NCBI GenBank assembly: GCA_001750645.1
Contig: MEIF01000003.1
Coordinates: 36,001 to 100,000, forward strand
Reading direction: 5' to 3'
From: Gammaproteobacteria bacterium AqS3
GTDB taxonomy: Bacteria; Pseudomonadota; Gammaproteobacteria; MEIF01; AqS3
DNA: 64,000 bases
A program made the position numbers and the translations under genes. The notes below the pieces were generated by a model. The model worked only from the letters and a program-made list of their open reading frames with translations. It ran no database searches and was not told the DNA's origin. Positions 35,705 through 44,491 of the stretch are shown piece by piece. Every line of letters starts with the position of its first letter. Positions within the stretch are counted from its first letter, which is position 1.

Positions 35705-36484
35705 TTAGAGCAAACCGCCGTGGCTGCCGCCGTCGAGCAGGATGTTCTGCCCGGAGATGTAGCCGGCCTGAACCGAGCACAGAAACGCGCAGGTGTCCCC
35801 GAACTCGGACAGCTCGCCGAGCCGCGCAGCCGGAATTTCGGCCTCCATTTCTGTGCGCACGTCCTCGTAGCTGAGCCCCCGAGCCTGCATCGTGAACTCC
35901 ATCAGCTGGCGCAGGCGGTCGGTTTCGAATCGCCCCGGAAGCAGGTTGTTGACGGTGACGTTCTCCCTGGCGACCTCCCTGGACAGCCCCTTGGTGAAAC
36001 CGGTCAGACCCGCGCGCGCCGCCGTCGACAGCCCCATGCTCGGCGTCGGCGATTTGACCAGCGCCGAGGTGATGTTGACGATGCGGCCAAAGCGGCGCTC
36101 GCGCATGCCGTCTATCACCCTGCGGATCAGCAGGATCGGGGTCAGCATGTTGCCGTGCAGCGCCTGGTTCCAGACCGGCTCGTCCCAGTCTCGGTAGTGC
36201 CCCGGCGGGGGGCCGCCGTTGTTGTTGATGAGAATGTCCGGCTCCGGGCAGGCGGTGCAGAGCGCGTCCAGCCCCGCCTCGGTGCCGACGTCCGCACAGA
36301 CCGCCTTGACCGTCCCGCCGCCCAGCCGCCCGAGCTGGCTGGCGGCCTGCTCAAGCTTCTCGGCGTCGCGACCGTTGATGACGATGTCGGCGCCCTCGCG
36401 CACCAGCGCCTCGGCGCAGGCATAGCCCAGCCCGCGCGACGAGGCACACACCAGCGCCTTTCTTCCTGTCAGTCCCAGATCCAT
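35705..36484 (-). CDS. SDR-family protein lacking the usual Tyr-x-x-x-Lys
   Basis: A 259-residue Rossmann protein. The cofactor motif is CASSRGLGYA (family TGxxxGxG) and NNNGG replaces NNAG. At the catalytic site NITSALVKSPTPSMGLSTAARAG keeps a Ser, but the Tyr and Lys are replaced (LSTAARAG). A subgroup of FabG-like SDRs has the same LSxxARAGL pattern, so this is a lineage feature and not a point defect. The reaction is uncertain. ATG 36484. Confidence 0.85.
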   Translation of the reverse strand: MDLGLTGRKALVCASSRGLGYACAEALVREGADIVINGRDAEKLEQAASQLGRLGGGTVKAVCADVGTEAGLDALCTACPEPDILINNNGGPPPGHYRDWDEPVWNQALHGNMLTPILLIRRVIDGMRERRFGRIVNITSALVKSPTPSMGLSTAARAGLTGFTKGLSREVARENVTVNNLLPGRFETDRLRQLMEFTMQARGLSYEDVRTEMEAEIPAARLGELSEFGDTCAFLCSVQAGYISGQNILLDGGSHGGLL

Positions 36485-36528
36485 TTTTCCTCCCGTTTCT
36501 GTCCGATGCGCCCCTGGATGTCACCATG

Positions 36529-37161
36529 TCACCAGCGGATGACTTCGGCGAGTTCTGCCCGGCTGCGATACCGCTCGTCCCAGGTGCGCAGATGAGGCCG
36601 GTCGCCGATGACATCGACCTCGATGAAGCGCACAAACTGCATGACGGACTGCAGGGTGCAGTCGCCCAGCGTCGGGGCGTCGCCCGCCACAAAGTCGCGA
36701 CCGTCCGAGAGCAGTTCCTCAACGTAGTCGAGCGGGAGGGGAAGGCGCTCCTCAATCTCGGCGGCCTTGACCGGGTCGGGCGGGTAGCCGACCGGAGACT
36801 TGACGGTGTGGACGTAGATGCCCAGCGGTTCGAAAATGCGCAGGTCGATCACCTGCTCGATGTCGCGCTCCACCGCCCTCGTCTCAATGTCGTCGCTGCC
36901 CAGCCGCCGCTCGGGAAAGCGCTCGTCCAGATAGCTGATGATGCTGCGCGATTCGGTCAGATGGGAGCCGTCGTCACGCTCCAGCACCGGCAGCGTCCCA
37001 AACCGGTTGCGCGCCAAGTGCTCGGGCTCCTTGTGACGACCCTTGAGGGTGTTGACGACGACCTGCTCAATGCCCATGTCCGCCCCCAGTGCGGTGCGCT
37101 CGGCGATGTAGAGCATGACTTTGGTCGGGTTGGGCGCCAGCGGTACGATGTAGAGTTTCAT
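36529..37161 (-). CDS. Glutathione S-transferase-like protein
   Basis: A 210-residue protein with a thioredoxin-fold N-terminus (MKLYIVPLAPNPTKVMLYIAE), the cis-Pro strand FGTLPVLERDD and the ESRSIISYLDERFP helix that binds glutathione, then a helical C-terminal domain with DAPTLGDC. ATG 37161 was chosen over the track's 37368, which adds 69 residues of non-family sequence. Role: conjugation or reduction with glutathione. Confidence 0.88.
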   Translation of the reverse strand: MKLYIVPLAPNPTKVMLYIAERTALGADMGIEQVVVNTLKGRHKEPEHLARNRFGTLPVLERDDGSHLTESRSIISYLDERFPERRLGSDDIETRAVERDIEQVIDLRIFEPLGIYVHTVKSPVGYPPDPVKAAEIEERLPLPLDYVEELLSDGRDFVAGDAPTLGDCTLQSVMQFVRFIEVDVIGDRPHLRTWDERYRSRAELAEVIRW

Positions 37162-37371
37162 GCTTGATTCAGGCCTCCCTCTTCGGCTTTCTGCCCGAGG
37201 TGGCGGGCATTGCGGCGACAAAATTATAATGATGCCTTCGCAGGACCCTGCACCAGTCATCAAGGGAGGCTCAGAGAGACCGGTCGCACAGCGGCAGCTG
37301 GTCGGCGCTCTGCACTTCCCCCTTCGAGGATTTTTCTGCAAAATGTCCCTTCCTGACCGAGAATCCATGCG

Positions 37372-38247
37372 ATGAGCTCAACCGCTTTTTGGCATCAAGT
37401 CGTCGATAAGTCCAGGGAATTGACCCTTTCAAGAGGGTTCCAGAACGGCATTCTCATCCTGATCTGCATCAGTGCGGCCATACCGGGCATTGAGACATCC
37501 AAGACCGCAGTCGAGGCGTTTGGACCCTGGCTCCATATCGTCGATAGGATCATTCTCGTGATCTTCGTCTTCGAATTGGTCATCCGCATCACGGCCATCG
37601 GCAAGATATTTTTTCGCCAGCCCGGTGCCGATTCCTGGCTGATGTTTGACCTCAGCATTGTGGTGATTGCCCTGATTGCCAACGAGCTTCTGATGCTGCG
37701 CGCTCTGAGGGTGCTTCAGGCCCTGCGTATCGCCTCGAGGATCACCCCGCTGCGCAATGTGGTCAGCGCCCTGCTCTCATCGATACCCGGCTTCAGCTCT
37801 GTTTTGGTGATTCTCCTGCTGGTGTTCTATGTCTCCGGGGTGATGACCACCCACCTCTTCGGGCCGACCTTCCCCGACCTGTTCGGGGATTTGGGCAAGA
37901 GCCTGATCTCGCTCTTCCAGGTCATCATCTTTGACGGCTGGTCGGCCGAGGTCGTGCGCCCGGTGATGCACGCCCACCCCTGGGCGTGGGCATTCTTTCT
38001 CCCATTCACCCTGATCACAGCCTTTACCCTGCTGAATTTCTTTGTCGCGATTGTCGTCAATGCGATGCAGCACAACTACTTTGAAGCCGATGCGCAGCAG
38101 GAGGCCAGGGAATTCAAGGCGGCACGCGATGAGCGCGCGGCGCTGATGCGCGAGATCCGCACCCTGCGCAGTGACATGAACGCCCTGACGGAGCGCGCGC
38201 GCGAGCAGGAGCGGCGGGAACAGGACAGAGACAAAGGCTCAGGCTGA
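37372..38247 (+). CDS. Voltage-gated cation channel (BacNaV-like, single six-helix subunit)
   Basis: A 291-residue ion-transport protein. Helices S1-S3 are followed by an S4 voltage sensor with regularly spaced arginines (LRALRVLQALRIASRITPLR). The pore region FQVIIFDGWSAEVVRP lies near residue 183-198, with S6 near 210-235. A charged C-terminal helix (ALMREIRTLRSDMNALTERARE) is a likely tetramerising coiled coil. Known bacterial sodium channels have TLESW(S/A) at the filter; here it is IFDGWS, so ion selectivity may differ. ATG 37372 directly adjoins TGCG with no strong ribosome site. Confidence 0.88.
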   Translation: MSSTAFWHQVVDKSRELTLSRGFQNGILILICISAAIPGIETSKTAVEAFGPWLHIVDRIILVIFVFELVIRITAIGKIFFRQPGADSWLMFDLSIVVIALIANELLMLRALRVLQALRIASRITPLRNVVSALLSSIPGFSSVLVILLLVFYVSGVMTTHLFGPTFPDLFGDLGKSLISLFQVIIFDGWSAEVVRPVMHAHPWAWAFFLPFTLITAFTLLNFFVAIVVNAMQHNYFEADAQQEAREFKAARDERAALMREIRTLRSDMNALTERAREQERREQDRDKGSG

Positions 38248-38379
38248 GGCATCCGAGCGGGCGGGCTTGGGTGTCCGGGAGGCTCGGGGAAAACTTTTTT
38301 GCTCTGTGTGTGCGGCGGCCTATTGACGGCGGACCTAAATGAGAGCCCCCCGCTGAAATTCCCCCCTGAGTTGGTTCTT

Positions 38380-39042
38380 TTAGTCCTTCGGCTGCGGGAC
38401 GATGCGCAGGTAGGGCTTGGGCGCCCGCCAGCCGTCGGGGAAGCGCTTTTTGGCGTCCTCGTCCGAAACTGCGGGGACGATGATGACTTCCTCGCCCTGC
38501 TTCCAGTTGACCGGCGTGGCGACCTGATGCTTGGCGGTCAGCTGGCAGGAATCCAGCAGCCTGAGGACTTCGTCAAAATTGCGGCCGCTGCTCATCGGGT
38601 AGGTCAGCATGGCCTTGATGCGCTTGTCGGGACCGATGATAAAGACCGAGCGAACCGTGGCGTTGTCCACAGCCGTGCGCCCCTCGGAGCTGTCGCCGTC
38701 ATCCTCCGGCAGCATGTCGTAGAGCTTGGCGACGTTGAGCTGCGGGTCGCCGATCATCGGATAGGTGACCGCATGACCCTGGGTCTCCTCGATGTCCTTG
38801 GCCCAGCCCTCGTGCGACTCCACCGGGTCGACCGACAGGCCGAGGATCTGGCAGCTGCGCTTTTCAAACTCGGGCTTCAGACCGGCCATATAGCCCAGCT
38901 CGGTGGTGCAGACCGGCGTGTAATCCTTGGGATGGGAGAACAGAATCGCCCAGCCGTCGCCGATCCAGTCGTGAAAACGGATCTCACCCTGGGTGGTCTG
39001 GGCGGTGAAGTCGGGGGCGATGGAATTGATGCGAAGGGTCAT
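38380..39042 (-). CDS. 1-Cys peroxiredoxin (Prx6 type)
   Basis: A 220-residue peroxidase. HPKDYTPVCTTELG contains the peroxidatic Cys near 45, and the long C-terminal extension (KQGEEVIIVPAVSDEDAKKRFPDGW) is typical of the Prx6/AhpC-TSA family with a single catalytic Cys. It reduces hydrogen peroxide and organic peroxides in the cytoplasm. A strong promoter lies upstream at 39076-39103. Confidence 0.95.
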   Translation of the reverse strand: MTLRINSIAPDFTAQTTQGEIRFHDWIGDGWAILFSHPKDYTPVCTTELGYMAGLKPEFEKRSCQILGLSVDPVESHEGWAKDIEETQGHAVTYPMIGDPQLNVAKLYDMLPEDDGDSSEGRTAVDNATVRSVFIIGPDKRIKAMLTYPMSSGRNFDEVLRLLDSCQLTAKHQVATPVNWKQGEEVIIVPAVSDEDAKKRFPDGWRAPKPYLRIVPQPKD

Positions 39043-39075
39043 GACAGGCCTGATCTGGCTGAATTGGCGGGGCGC

Positions 39076-39103
39076 ATTATATGGATGGCGCTGTCACTCT
39101 CAA
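39076..39103 (-). promoter_or_regulatory. Sigma-70 promoter of the peroxiredoxin gene
   Basis: On the minus strand TTGAGA (39103-39098) and a perfect TATAAT (39081-39076) are separated by 16 bp, about 35 bases before the ATG. This is one of the best promoters in the window. Confidence 0.7.
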
Positions 39104-39157
39104 CCCGCCGCCCGCGCGGGTCAGATGCGTTGAGATTTGCGGGCTTTTTTGGAGGGC

Positions 39158-40009
39158 TCATTGCAGTTTGGGCTCCTTGCTGTAGAAGTCTTCAAGCTGT
39201 TCGTACCATTCCGGCTGCAGCCTGGATTTGATGATTCCCGTGAGCTCCTCGCAGAGCTCAAACTTCACGTTTGCAGACTGCACTCGACGGCGCACTTCGA
39301 TATGTTTGATGTCACCAGGGGTGTCTCTGCCCTTGGGAACATAAAACAACACGGCGTATTCCTGTTTCCAGCGAGCCTCGTGCCATCTGAGCCATCTCCG
39401 GGGGCGCTCAACGGGAAGCACGCTGTAAAAAGCATCCTTTTCATTTTCAGGATGCTCGTTAAAGTATTGCGATAATTCATCCTCAATATCAGCCTCAGAC
39501 GGAGGTTTTGGATATTTTAAAAATTTCGCCGATGAAGCCTTCTTGGGCTTTTTCCCAATAACAATTTCATCAAATGAATCGGATAATTCTCCCGAGGCAC
39601 AGTCCCATACAAAGAGGTATGGCTTTGATGTTTGTCTCGACCGTTCCTCAATCCTCTCCTCTTTATGCTCGCCCTTTTCAAAATCATCTCCGAGTGCGGT
39701 CAGCTGATAAGCCCCCGCCTGAGAGAGTTCAACATAGCCCTGATCAGCCATGAGACCGAGGTGCTGAAATATGAATTCTCGATCATCCACGCCCAGCACC
39801 TTGGCCAATTCTTTTTTGGTGTTGACCCCATTTTTAATCAATCCCATAAACACCTTGTCCAAAGTGTCGGGGCCCGACCTTGTCGAAACCAAAATATCGG
39901 CTTCATACTTCCAGCAGGGAAATTGCACCGGAATAATTTTGCTGCACTCCAAGTCATGGTGCTCCCCTTGGACATCCCTCTGTAATTTCAGCTGCTCTTG
40001 TCTGTTCAT
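39158..40009 (-). CDS. Winged-helix protein, third gene of the pseudokinase-helicase cassette
   Basis: A 283-residue protein. Residues 40-110 look like a winged helix (LDKVFMGLIKNGVNTKKELAKVLGVDDREFIFQHLGLMADQGYVELSQAG), preceded by a short beta-rich N-terminus. Residues 130-283 are charged, with aromatic-rich strands (WLRWHEARWKQEYAVLFYVPKG), and have no family I recognise. The ATG overlaps the helicase stop (ATGA), so it is translationally coupled to the helicase. It could be a DNA sensor or regulator for the helicase. Confidence 0.8.
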   Translation of the reverse strand: MNRQEQLKLQRDVQGEHHDLECSKIIPVQFPCWKYEADILVSTRSGPDTLDKVFMGLIKNGVNTKKELAKVLGVDDREFIFQHLGLMADQGYVELSQAGAYQLTALGDDFEKGEHKEERIEERSRQTSKPYLFVWDCASGELSDSFDEIVIGKKPKKASSAKFLKYPKPPSEADIEDELSQYFNEHPENEKDAFYSVLPVERPRRWLRWHEARWKQEYAVLFYVPKGRDTPGDIKHIEVRRRVQSANVKFELCEELTGIIKSRLQPEWYEQLEDFYSKEPKLQ

Positions 40010-42630
40010 TGCAAAGCCTCCTCAAGCGAGTTAAACACAAAGCCCTGTTCCGCGATTTCATCGGCGATCAGCCCCAGCAGCGGCTTTTGTCGCTCCTTGT
40101 CGCCCGGAATATCGGGATCCGGAATAGGCCCCGCCTTCTTGGACAAAAACTCAAGGTCCCCGACGATAATCAGCAATTCCCTGGCGCGGGACAGCGAGAC
40201 ATTCAGGCGGCGGCGGTCGTCCAAAAAGCCGATTTTTCCGCCCGTGGCACTGCGCACCACGTCAAAGATGACGATGTCATTTTCTTTTCCCTGAAAACCG
40301 TCAACCGTATTCGGCTCAATGCCCCCCTTGAACTGTCTGAGTTTTTGAGCGGGCTTTAATCTGCGGATTCTATCCCGCAGCAATCCCACCTGACTTCGAT
40401 ATCCCGCAATGACGGCAATATCCTTTTCCTCCCCCAGTTCCCTCAACTTTTCATTCAAAGTTTTCAGCGTTTCCTCGATGACCCTGGCGTTGCACCTGTT
40501 CTGACGCGACGTGCTCTTCCCATTGTCGTGACGATCCTTGTGGTGCGAGGTATCGATAAACACAATCGAGGTGGGGCGCCTGAATCTCAGCGGCGGGTTG
40601 GCTGTTTTCTTCTTGTCAAGCTCCTCGTCCGATGCCAGTTCGCCGCCATAGAAGTGCCTCGAAATCAAATCGCCTATCTGCTTGGGCATGCGCCTCTGCA
40701 CTTTCAGCATCTGCTGCAGCTGCCCCTGTTCCGGCTTCTGAAAGTTTTCGATCAGGATCTCAAACAGGCTTTTTCCATATTTCCTGCGCAAGGTCTCGTC
40801 CGGATATTCGAACTCCTCTGAAGAATCCGCCCTGACCTTTTCCAAAACATCCTTGTCGGTGGTCACAAAAGGCGGCAGCTGTTTGTGGTCGCCGATCAGA
40901 ATCGCCCGCTTGGCGCGCAGGATGGGAATCAGCGATTCAGCCGGCGTCGCCTTGCTGGCCTCATCCATAATCACGAAATCAAACGTCCCCTTGAACAGGC
41001 TGCGATACCGCGCCGCCGCCATGTGTACGCAGGTGGCGCCAATCACATTTCTTGAGCGCAGAAAAGCCTCCTCAAACGACTCAAGTCCATAGCCGTCATA
41101 TCCGCGAATCAGACAACGATCTTTTCTGTTTGGGGCGCCCGCCTCCCTGAGAAATTGATGATATTTTTTCAAAATTCTCTCGATTTTCCGAGCCTTTTCC
41201 GGGGCTCTATCTTGCAGCTGCTTGAAATATTGATTGGAGCGATTGATTTTATCCTTGCCCCAAGACTGAAGGGACTTGTCAAGCCATAGCGGCTTGACCG
41301 GCTGATCAATCTTGTTCTCGTCCGCAGCAAGCCTGACGGGCCGAATTCCGGATTTCTCAGACCTGCCGAGACGTTCCAAGACGTTATCGACAGCCAGGTT
41401 GGTCTGCGAGCACACCAAAATGCGTTTGCGGTCATCCCCGGTCAAAATCCGACGGATGATCTCTTCAATAACCGTGGTCTTGCCGGTCCCCGGCGGGCCG
41501 TGAATCAGAAATATCGGTTTCTGAGTCAGGGCGCCCTGAACCGCCTTTTCTTGGTTTTCATCCAGCCGTGTGCCTTCAGATTTCGCACCGGTTGATTTGG
41601 AAAAATATGAATCCGGATCAGGGTCGCCTTCTCCCCAATCATCGTCATCTTGGAAGAGTGAATATCCGTCCTCAGGAGTTTCATTCACCTCATCGGAAAC
41701 ATCCAGCGAAACAATCTGCGGAAGGTGCCCTCCCGGATTCAGCAGCACACTCTCAAAACCGGGCTCAACCATTTCCCGCCGGCTAAAGTCCTCAACCGCC
41801 TCGATCTGCCGGCGCAGGGGAACTGTCTCACGGCTGACATCTTCATACAGTTCGCCGGGATAGCCGCCGGGTTTGTCCTTGAAATCGCGCATGACGACCT
41901 CAAAGCAGGTTTTCACCGAATGCAGCCTGCCCTTGGCATTGATGCCAGATTCAATCAGAACTTCAGTGTTCGACTCGCCGTCCTGCAAAAGTTCTGAGAT
42001 CTCCTGATGCCTCTCTTCAAATTCATGATCGTGATCTCTGGAGACCGCAAAGTAAAAAAGCTCTCCCGAGCGCCAGCAAAATTCATAATCCAAATCTGCG
42101 AGGCCGCCATCCAGGACCAGCGTTCCGGCTTGATGGCTTTGCGGTGACTCGCCTCTTATGTTTTTCAGAACGATGACCAGGCGCGGCTGCTCTGGTGCAT
42201 CAAAAACATAGCCGACATTTACGGCCTGCTGATCAGATGAATTTCCGGAGGACTCCGCCTTGGCTTTGAAGTCGACGGCTTCCAGCGTGCGGGAGTGTTC
42301 CCACATTTCATCTATTCTGGTTTTCAGATCGCTGCGAGAGGTTTTGTCTTCATCCAAGAGAAAGTTCAATTTGGGGATTTTGTCCCCATCTCTTCTTAAT
42401 TCCTGAATATAGATATACCGCTCCTTGAACGCATTTTCTTCCAGGTGCTCTTTTTCCTGCTCGGGCACCCTCTTCCATTCATCCAGTTTTTCTATCCTGC
42501 TGTCACGCTGCTGCGTCAGATGGTGGTGTTTGTTGATATCGTCGTTCAGGACATCCTCTGAGGAGTATTCAAACCGAGCCTTAAACACTTCCCCTGAAAT
42601 TTTTCTGCTGTTTCGGTGGAAAAAAGGCAC
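40006..42630 (-). CDS. UPF1-like SF1 helicase (helicase 1)
   Basis: An 874-residue protein. The first 340 residues are a family-specific, mostly acidic region. The AAA_11/AAA_12 helicase core follows: Walker A GPPGTGKT (about 376), FDFVIMDEAS (about 553), GDHKQLPPF (about 582), QRRMPKQIGDLISRHFYGG, VDGFQGKENDIVIFD (about 777) and RRLNVSLSRAR (about 808). GTG 42630 is the only plausible start; the frame stays open for 29 codons back to the stop of the pseudokinase gene. About 45-50% of residues look shared with the 790-residue paralogue at 44492-46864. Likely cytoplasmic nucleic-acid motor of a defence-type cassette. Confidence 0.9.
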   Translation of the reverse strand: MPFFHRNSRKISGEVFKARFEYSSEDVLNDDINKHHHLTQQRDSRIEKLDEWKRVPEQEKEHLEENAFKERYIYIQELRRDGDKIPKLNFLLDEDKTSRSDLKTRIDEMWEHSRTLEAVDFKAKAESSGNSSDQQAVNVGYVFDAPEQPRLVIVLKNIRGESPQSHQAGTLVLDGGLADLDYEFCWRSGELFYFAVSRDHDHEFEERHQEISELLQDGESNTEVLIESGINAKGRLHSVKTCFEVVMRDFKDKPGGYPGELYEDVSRETVPLRRQIEAVEDFSRREMVEPGFESVLLNPGGHLPQIVSLDVSDEVNETPEDGYSLFQDDDDWGEGDPDPDSYFSKSTGAKSEGTRLDENQEKAVQGALTQKPIFLIHGPPGTGKTTVIEEIIRRILTGDDRKRILVCSQTNLAVDNVLERLGRSEKSGIRPVRLAADENKIDQPVKPLWLDKSLQSWGKDKINRSNQYFKQLQDRAPEKARKIERILKKYHQFLREAGAPNRKDRCLIRGYDGYGLESFEEAFLRSRNVIGATCVHMAAARYRSLFKGTFDFVIMDEASKATPAESLIPILRAKRAILIGDHKQLPPFVTTDKDVLEKVRADSSEEFEYPDETLRRKYGKSLFEILIENFQKPEQGQLQQMLKVQRRMPKQIGDLISRHFYGGELASDEELDKKKTANPPLRFRRPTSIVFIDTSHHKDRHDNGKSTSRQNRCNARVIEETLKTLNEKLRELGEEKDIAVIAGYRSQVGLLRDRIRRLKPAQKLRQFKGGIEPNTVDGFQGKENDIVIFDVVRSATGGKIGFLDDRRRLNVSLSRARELLIIVGDLEFLSKKAGPIPDPDIPGDKERQKPLLGLIADEIAEQGFVFNSLEEALQ

Positions 42631-42717
42631 GAAGAAACTTGCATTTCCTATCTCATTGGAAAATCTTCCGAAAAACTCTCCCGCCTGGAAATCACATGAA
42701 CGCTGCTTCCTGCCTTT

Positions 42718-44244
42718 TTACTTTTCTTTTTCGTTGACTTCCCACGGCGTCGTGAAGCAGTCATTGGTGTTTAGGCAGTGCAGCAGTTCCTCTATTTCCT
42801 CGTGTGCGGGCGGCTTCTCTCCTTTCATAAACGAAAGCGGGATCACATCCCTGTACTGGGGATGGAAGCCCTCGTGATTTCGCATAGCTTTGAGCAATTC
42901 ACGATATTCAGGCCGCTCCGATGGATTGGGAGACAGGCAGCTTGAAATGGTTTCGTCCCCCAAACCCGCCAGCTCCTGAGAAAAAATCTGGCCCAACTCG
43001 TAGACATCATCAAGCCAGCTGCGTCTGCCCTGAAAGCCCTGCGGCATCACTTCCAATGCCGTGAAAATATCCGCCAAGCCCATAAACGCCAGGCGCACCT
43101 CATGGCGCCGCTCATCCACAAAGATGGCGCCAGCCCCTGCAAAATGTCCGGACAGGCGGCGGCGGTAGAAGTTCTCCAGCAATTCCGCAGTTGCCCGCAT
43201 GACCCAAAGCGGGCAGGTGCCGCCCTCTTGTCTTAGGTGTTCCAATGGAACCCATTCCTCGTTCCCTTCGTATACGAGACACAGATGCCCGCCCTCCTCA
43301 TAGTCGGCCACCCAGGGCAGCAGCGAGGGCTGATTGCGCAGAGCGGACAGGCGGGAAAGCGCCCTAGAGTAAGCATCGGGATGCTGAGTGCGTCTGTTGG
43401 GAATTCGAAGCACCCAGCAGGGCTCAAAATCCTGCGAATCTTCCGCCTCCCAGAGCTCAATCCCTTCGAAAATTTCAAGGGTTTTTCTGATTAAATCGTA
43501 TCCACTGTTATTAGCAGTGCTTTCACTTGAATCCAGTAAAGGCATAACCATTTCCTCCTCGTATTGGGGATGAAAATCCTCGTAATCTTGCATGGCTTTG
43601 AGCAATTCACGATATTCGGGTCGATTAGACGGATCGGAAGAGAGGCATCTTGAAATCGTCTCGTCCCCCAAACTCTCCAACTCTTGAGAAAAAGTCTCAC
43701 CCAACCCGTAGACATCATCAAGCCAGCTGCGTCTGCCCTGAAACCCTGACGGCATCACTCCCCGAGCCGTAAAAATATCGGCCAGGCCCATAAATGCAAG
43801 GCGAACATCTTGGCGCCTCTCATCCACAAAGATGGCGCCAGCCCCTGCAAAATGTCCGGACAGACGACGGCGGTAGAAGCTCTCCAGCAATTCAGCGGTT
43901 GCCCGCATGACCCAAAGCGGGTAGGTTCCGTCCTCTTGCCTCAGATACTGCAAGGGCACCCATTCATTGCTCCTTTCATATACGAGACACAGATGCTCGT
44001 CATACTCATAGTTGGCCGCCAAGGTCAATAGCGCAGGCTCGTTGCGAAGAGCAGACAAACGGGAAATCGCCTTGGCGTAGGCATCGGGATGTTGGAGGCG
44101 CCCATTGGGAATGCAAAGTACCCAATAGGGCGCAGAGTCCTGAGATCCTCTCGCCTCCCAGAGCTCAACCCCTTCAAATAGGTCAAAAGTTTTTCTAATT
44201 AAATCGTATCCACTGTTATTAGCAGTGCCTTCGTTTGCAGCCAT
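42718..44244 (-). CDS. Tandem pseudokinase (two 236-residue kinase-like repeats)
   Basis: A 508-residue protein made of two nearly identical halves offset by 236 residues (708 bp). Each half has the layout of a protein kinase: HLCLVYE before the hinge, GHFAGAGAIFVDE where the catalytic loop should be, FMGLADIF where DFG should be, DVYGLGE as in helix F, and CLSxDPSxRPEYRELLKAM as in subdomain XI. The beta-3 Lys, the HRD Asp and the DFG Asp are all absent, so both are predicted pseudokinases acting as scaffolds or sensors. The C-terminal 35 residues are unique. ATG 44244. The stop is followed in the same frame by helicase 1. Confidence 0.8.
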   Translation of the reverse strand: MAANEGTANNSGYDLIRKTFDLFEGVELWEARGSQDSAPYWVLCIPNGRLQHPDAYAKAISRLSALRNEPALLTLAANYEYDEHLCLVYERSNEWVPLQYLRQEDGTYPLWVMRATAELLESFYRRRLSGHFAGAGAIFVDERRQDVRLAFMGLADIFTARGVMPSGFQGRRSWLDDVYGLGETFSQELESLGDETISRCLSSDPSNRPEYRELLKAMQDYEDFHPQYEEEMVMPLLDSSESTANNSGYDLIRKTLEIFEGIELWEAEDSQDFEPCWVLRIPNRRTQHPDAYSRALSRLSALRNQPSLLPWVADYEEGGHLCLVYEGNEEWVPLEHLRQEGGTCPLWVMRATAELLENFYRRRLSGHFAGAGAIFVDERRHEVRLAFMGLADIFTALEVMPQGFQGRRSWLDDVYELGQIFSQELAGLGDETISSCLSPNPSERPEYRELLKAMRNHEGFHPQYRDVIPLSFMKGEKPPAHEEIEELLHCLNTNDCFTTPWEVNEKEK

Positions 44245-44276
44245 GGCCCACTGGTTGTTCCTGTCCCCCTGAGCCG

Positions 44277-44465
44277 TATATGGGGACTCCCGGCCCTATT
44301 TCAAGGCCGCCTGCAGGACCTCGATGACATCGTCCGGGCTTTTGACGGGTCTGGGGTTGTTGGCGATCGACATGTCGCTGCAGACGTGTTCGGCAATGCC
44401 GGCGAAGTCGTCCCCGCCGATGCCGACGGCCTCCAGCGTTCCGGGTATGCCGAGCTGTTCGATCA
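44277..44465. repeat. Direct repeat copy A of the alcohol dehydrogenase 3' end
   Basis: A 189-bp segment identical to 46902-47090 except for three substitutions, same orientation, offset 2625 bp. It includes the dehydrogenase stop codon and 19 bp beyond it. It lies upstream of the pseudokinase gene and downstream of helicase 2. Confidence 0.95.
44296..44465 (-). pseudogene. Truncated duplicate of the iron-type alcohol dehydrogenase C-terminus
   Basis: The last 56 codons of the dehydrogenase at 46921-48108 are duplicated here, ending in the same ALK-stop. Of three differences two are synonymous and one changes Thr to Ala, so the copy is recent. No start or catalytic domain is present. Confidence 0.92.
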
Positions 44466-44491
44466 ACCTCTAGATATAGATGCACTCGGCT

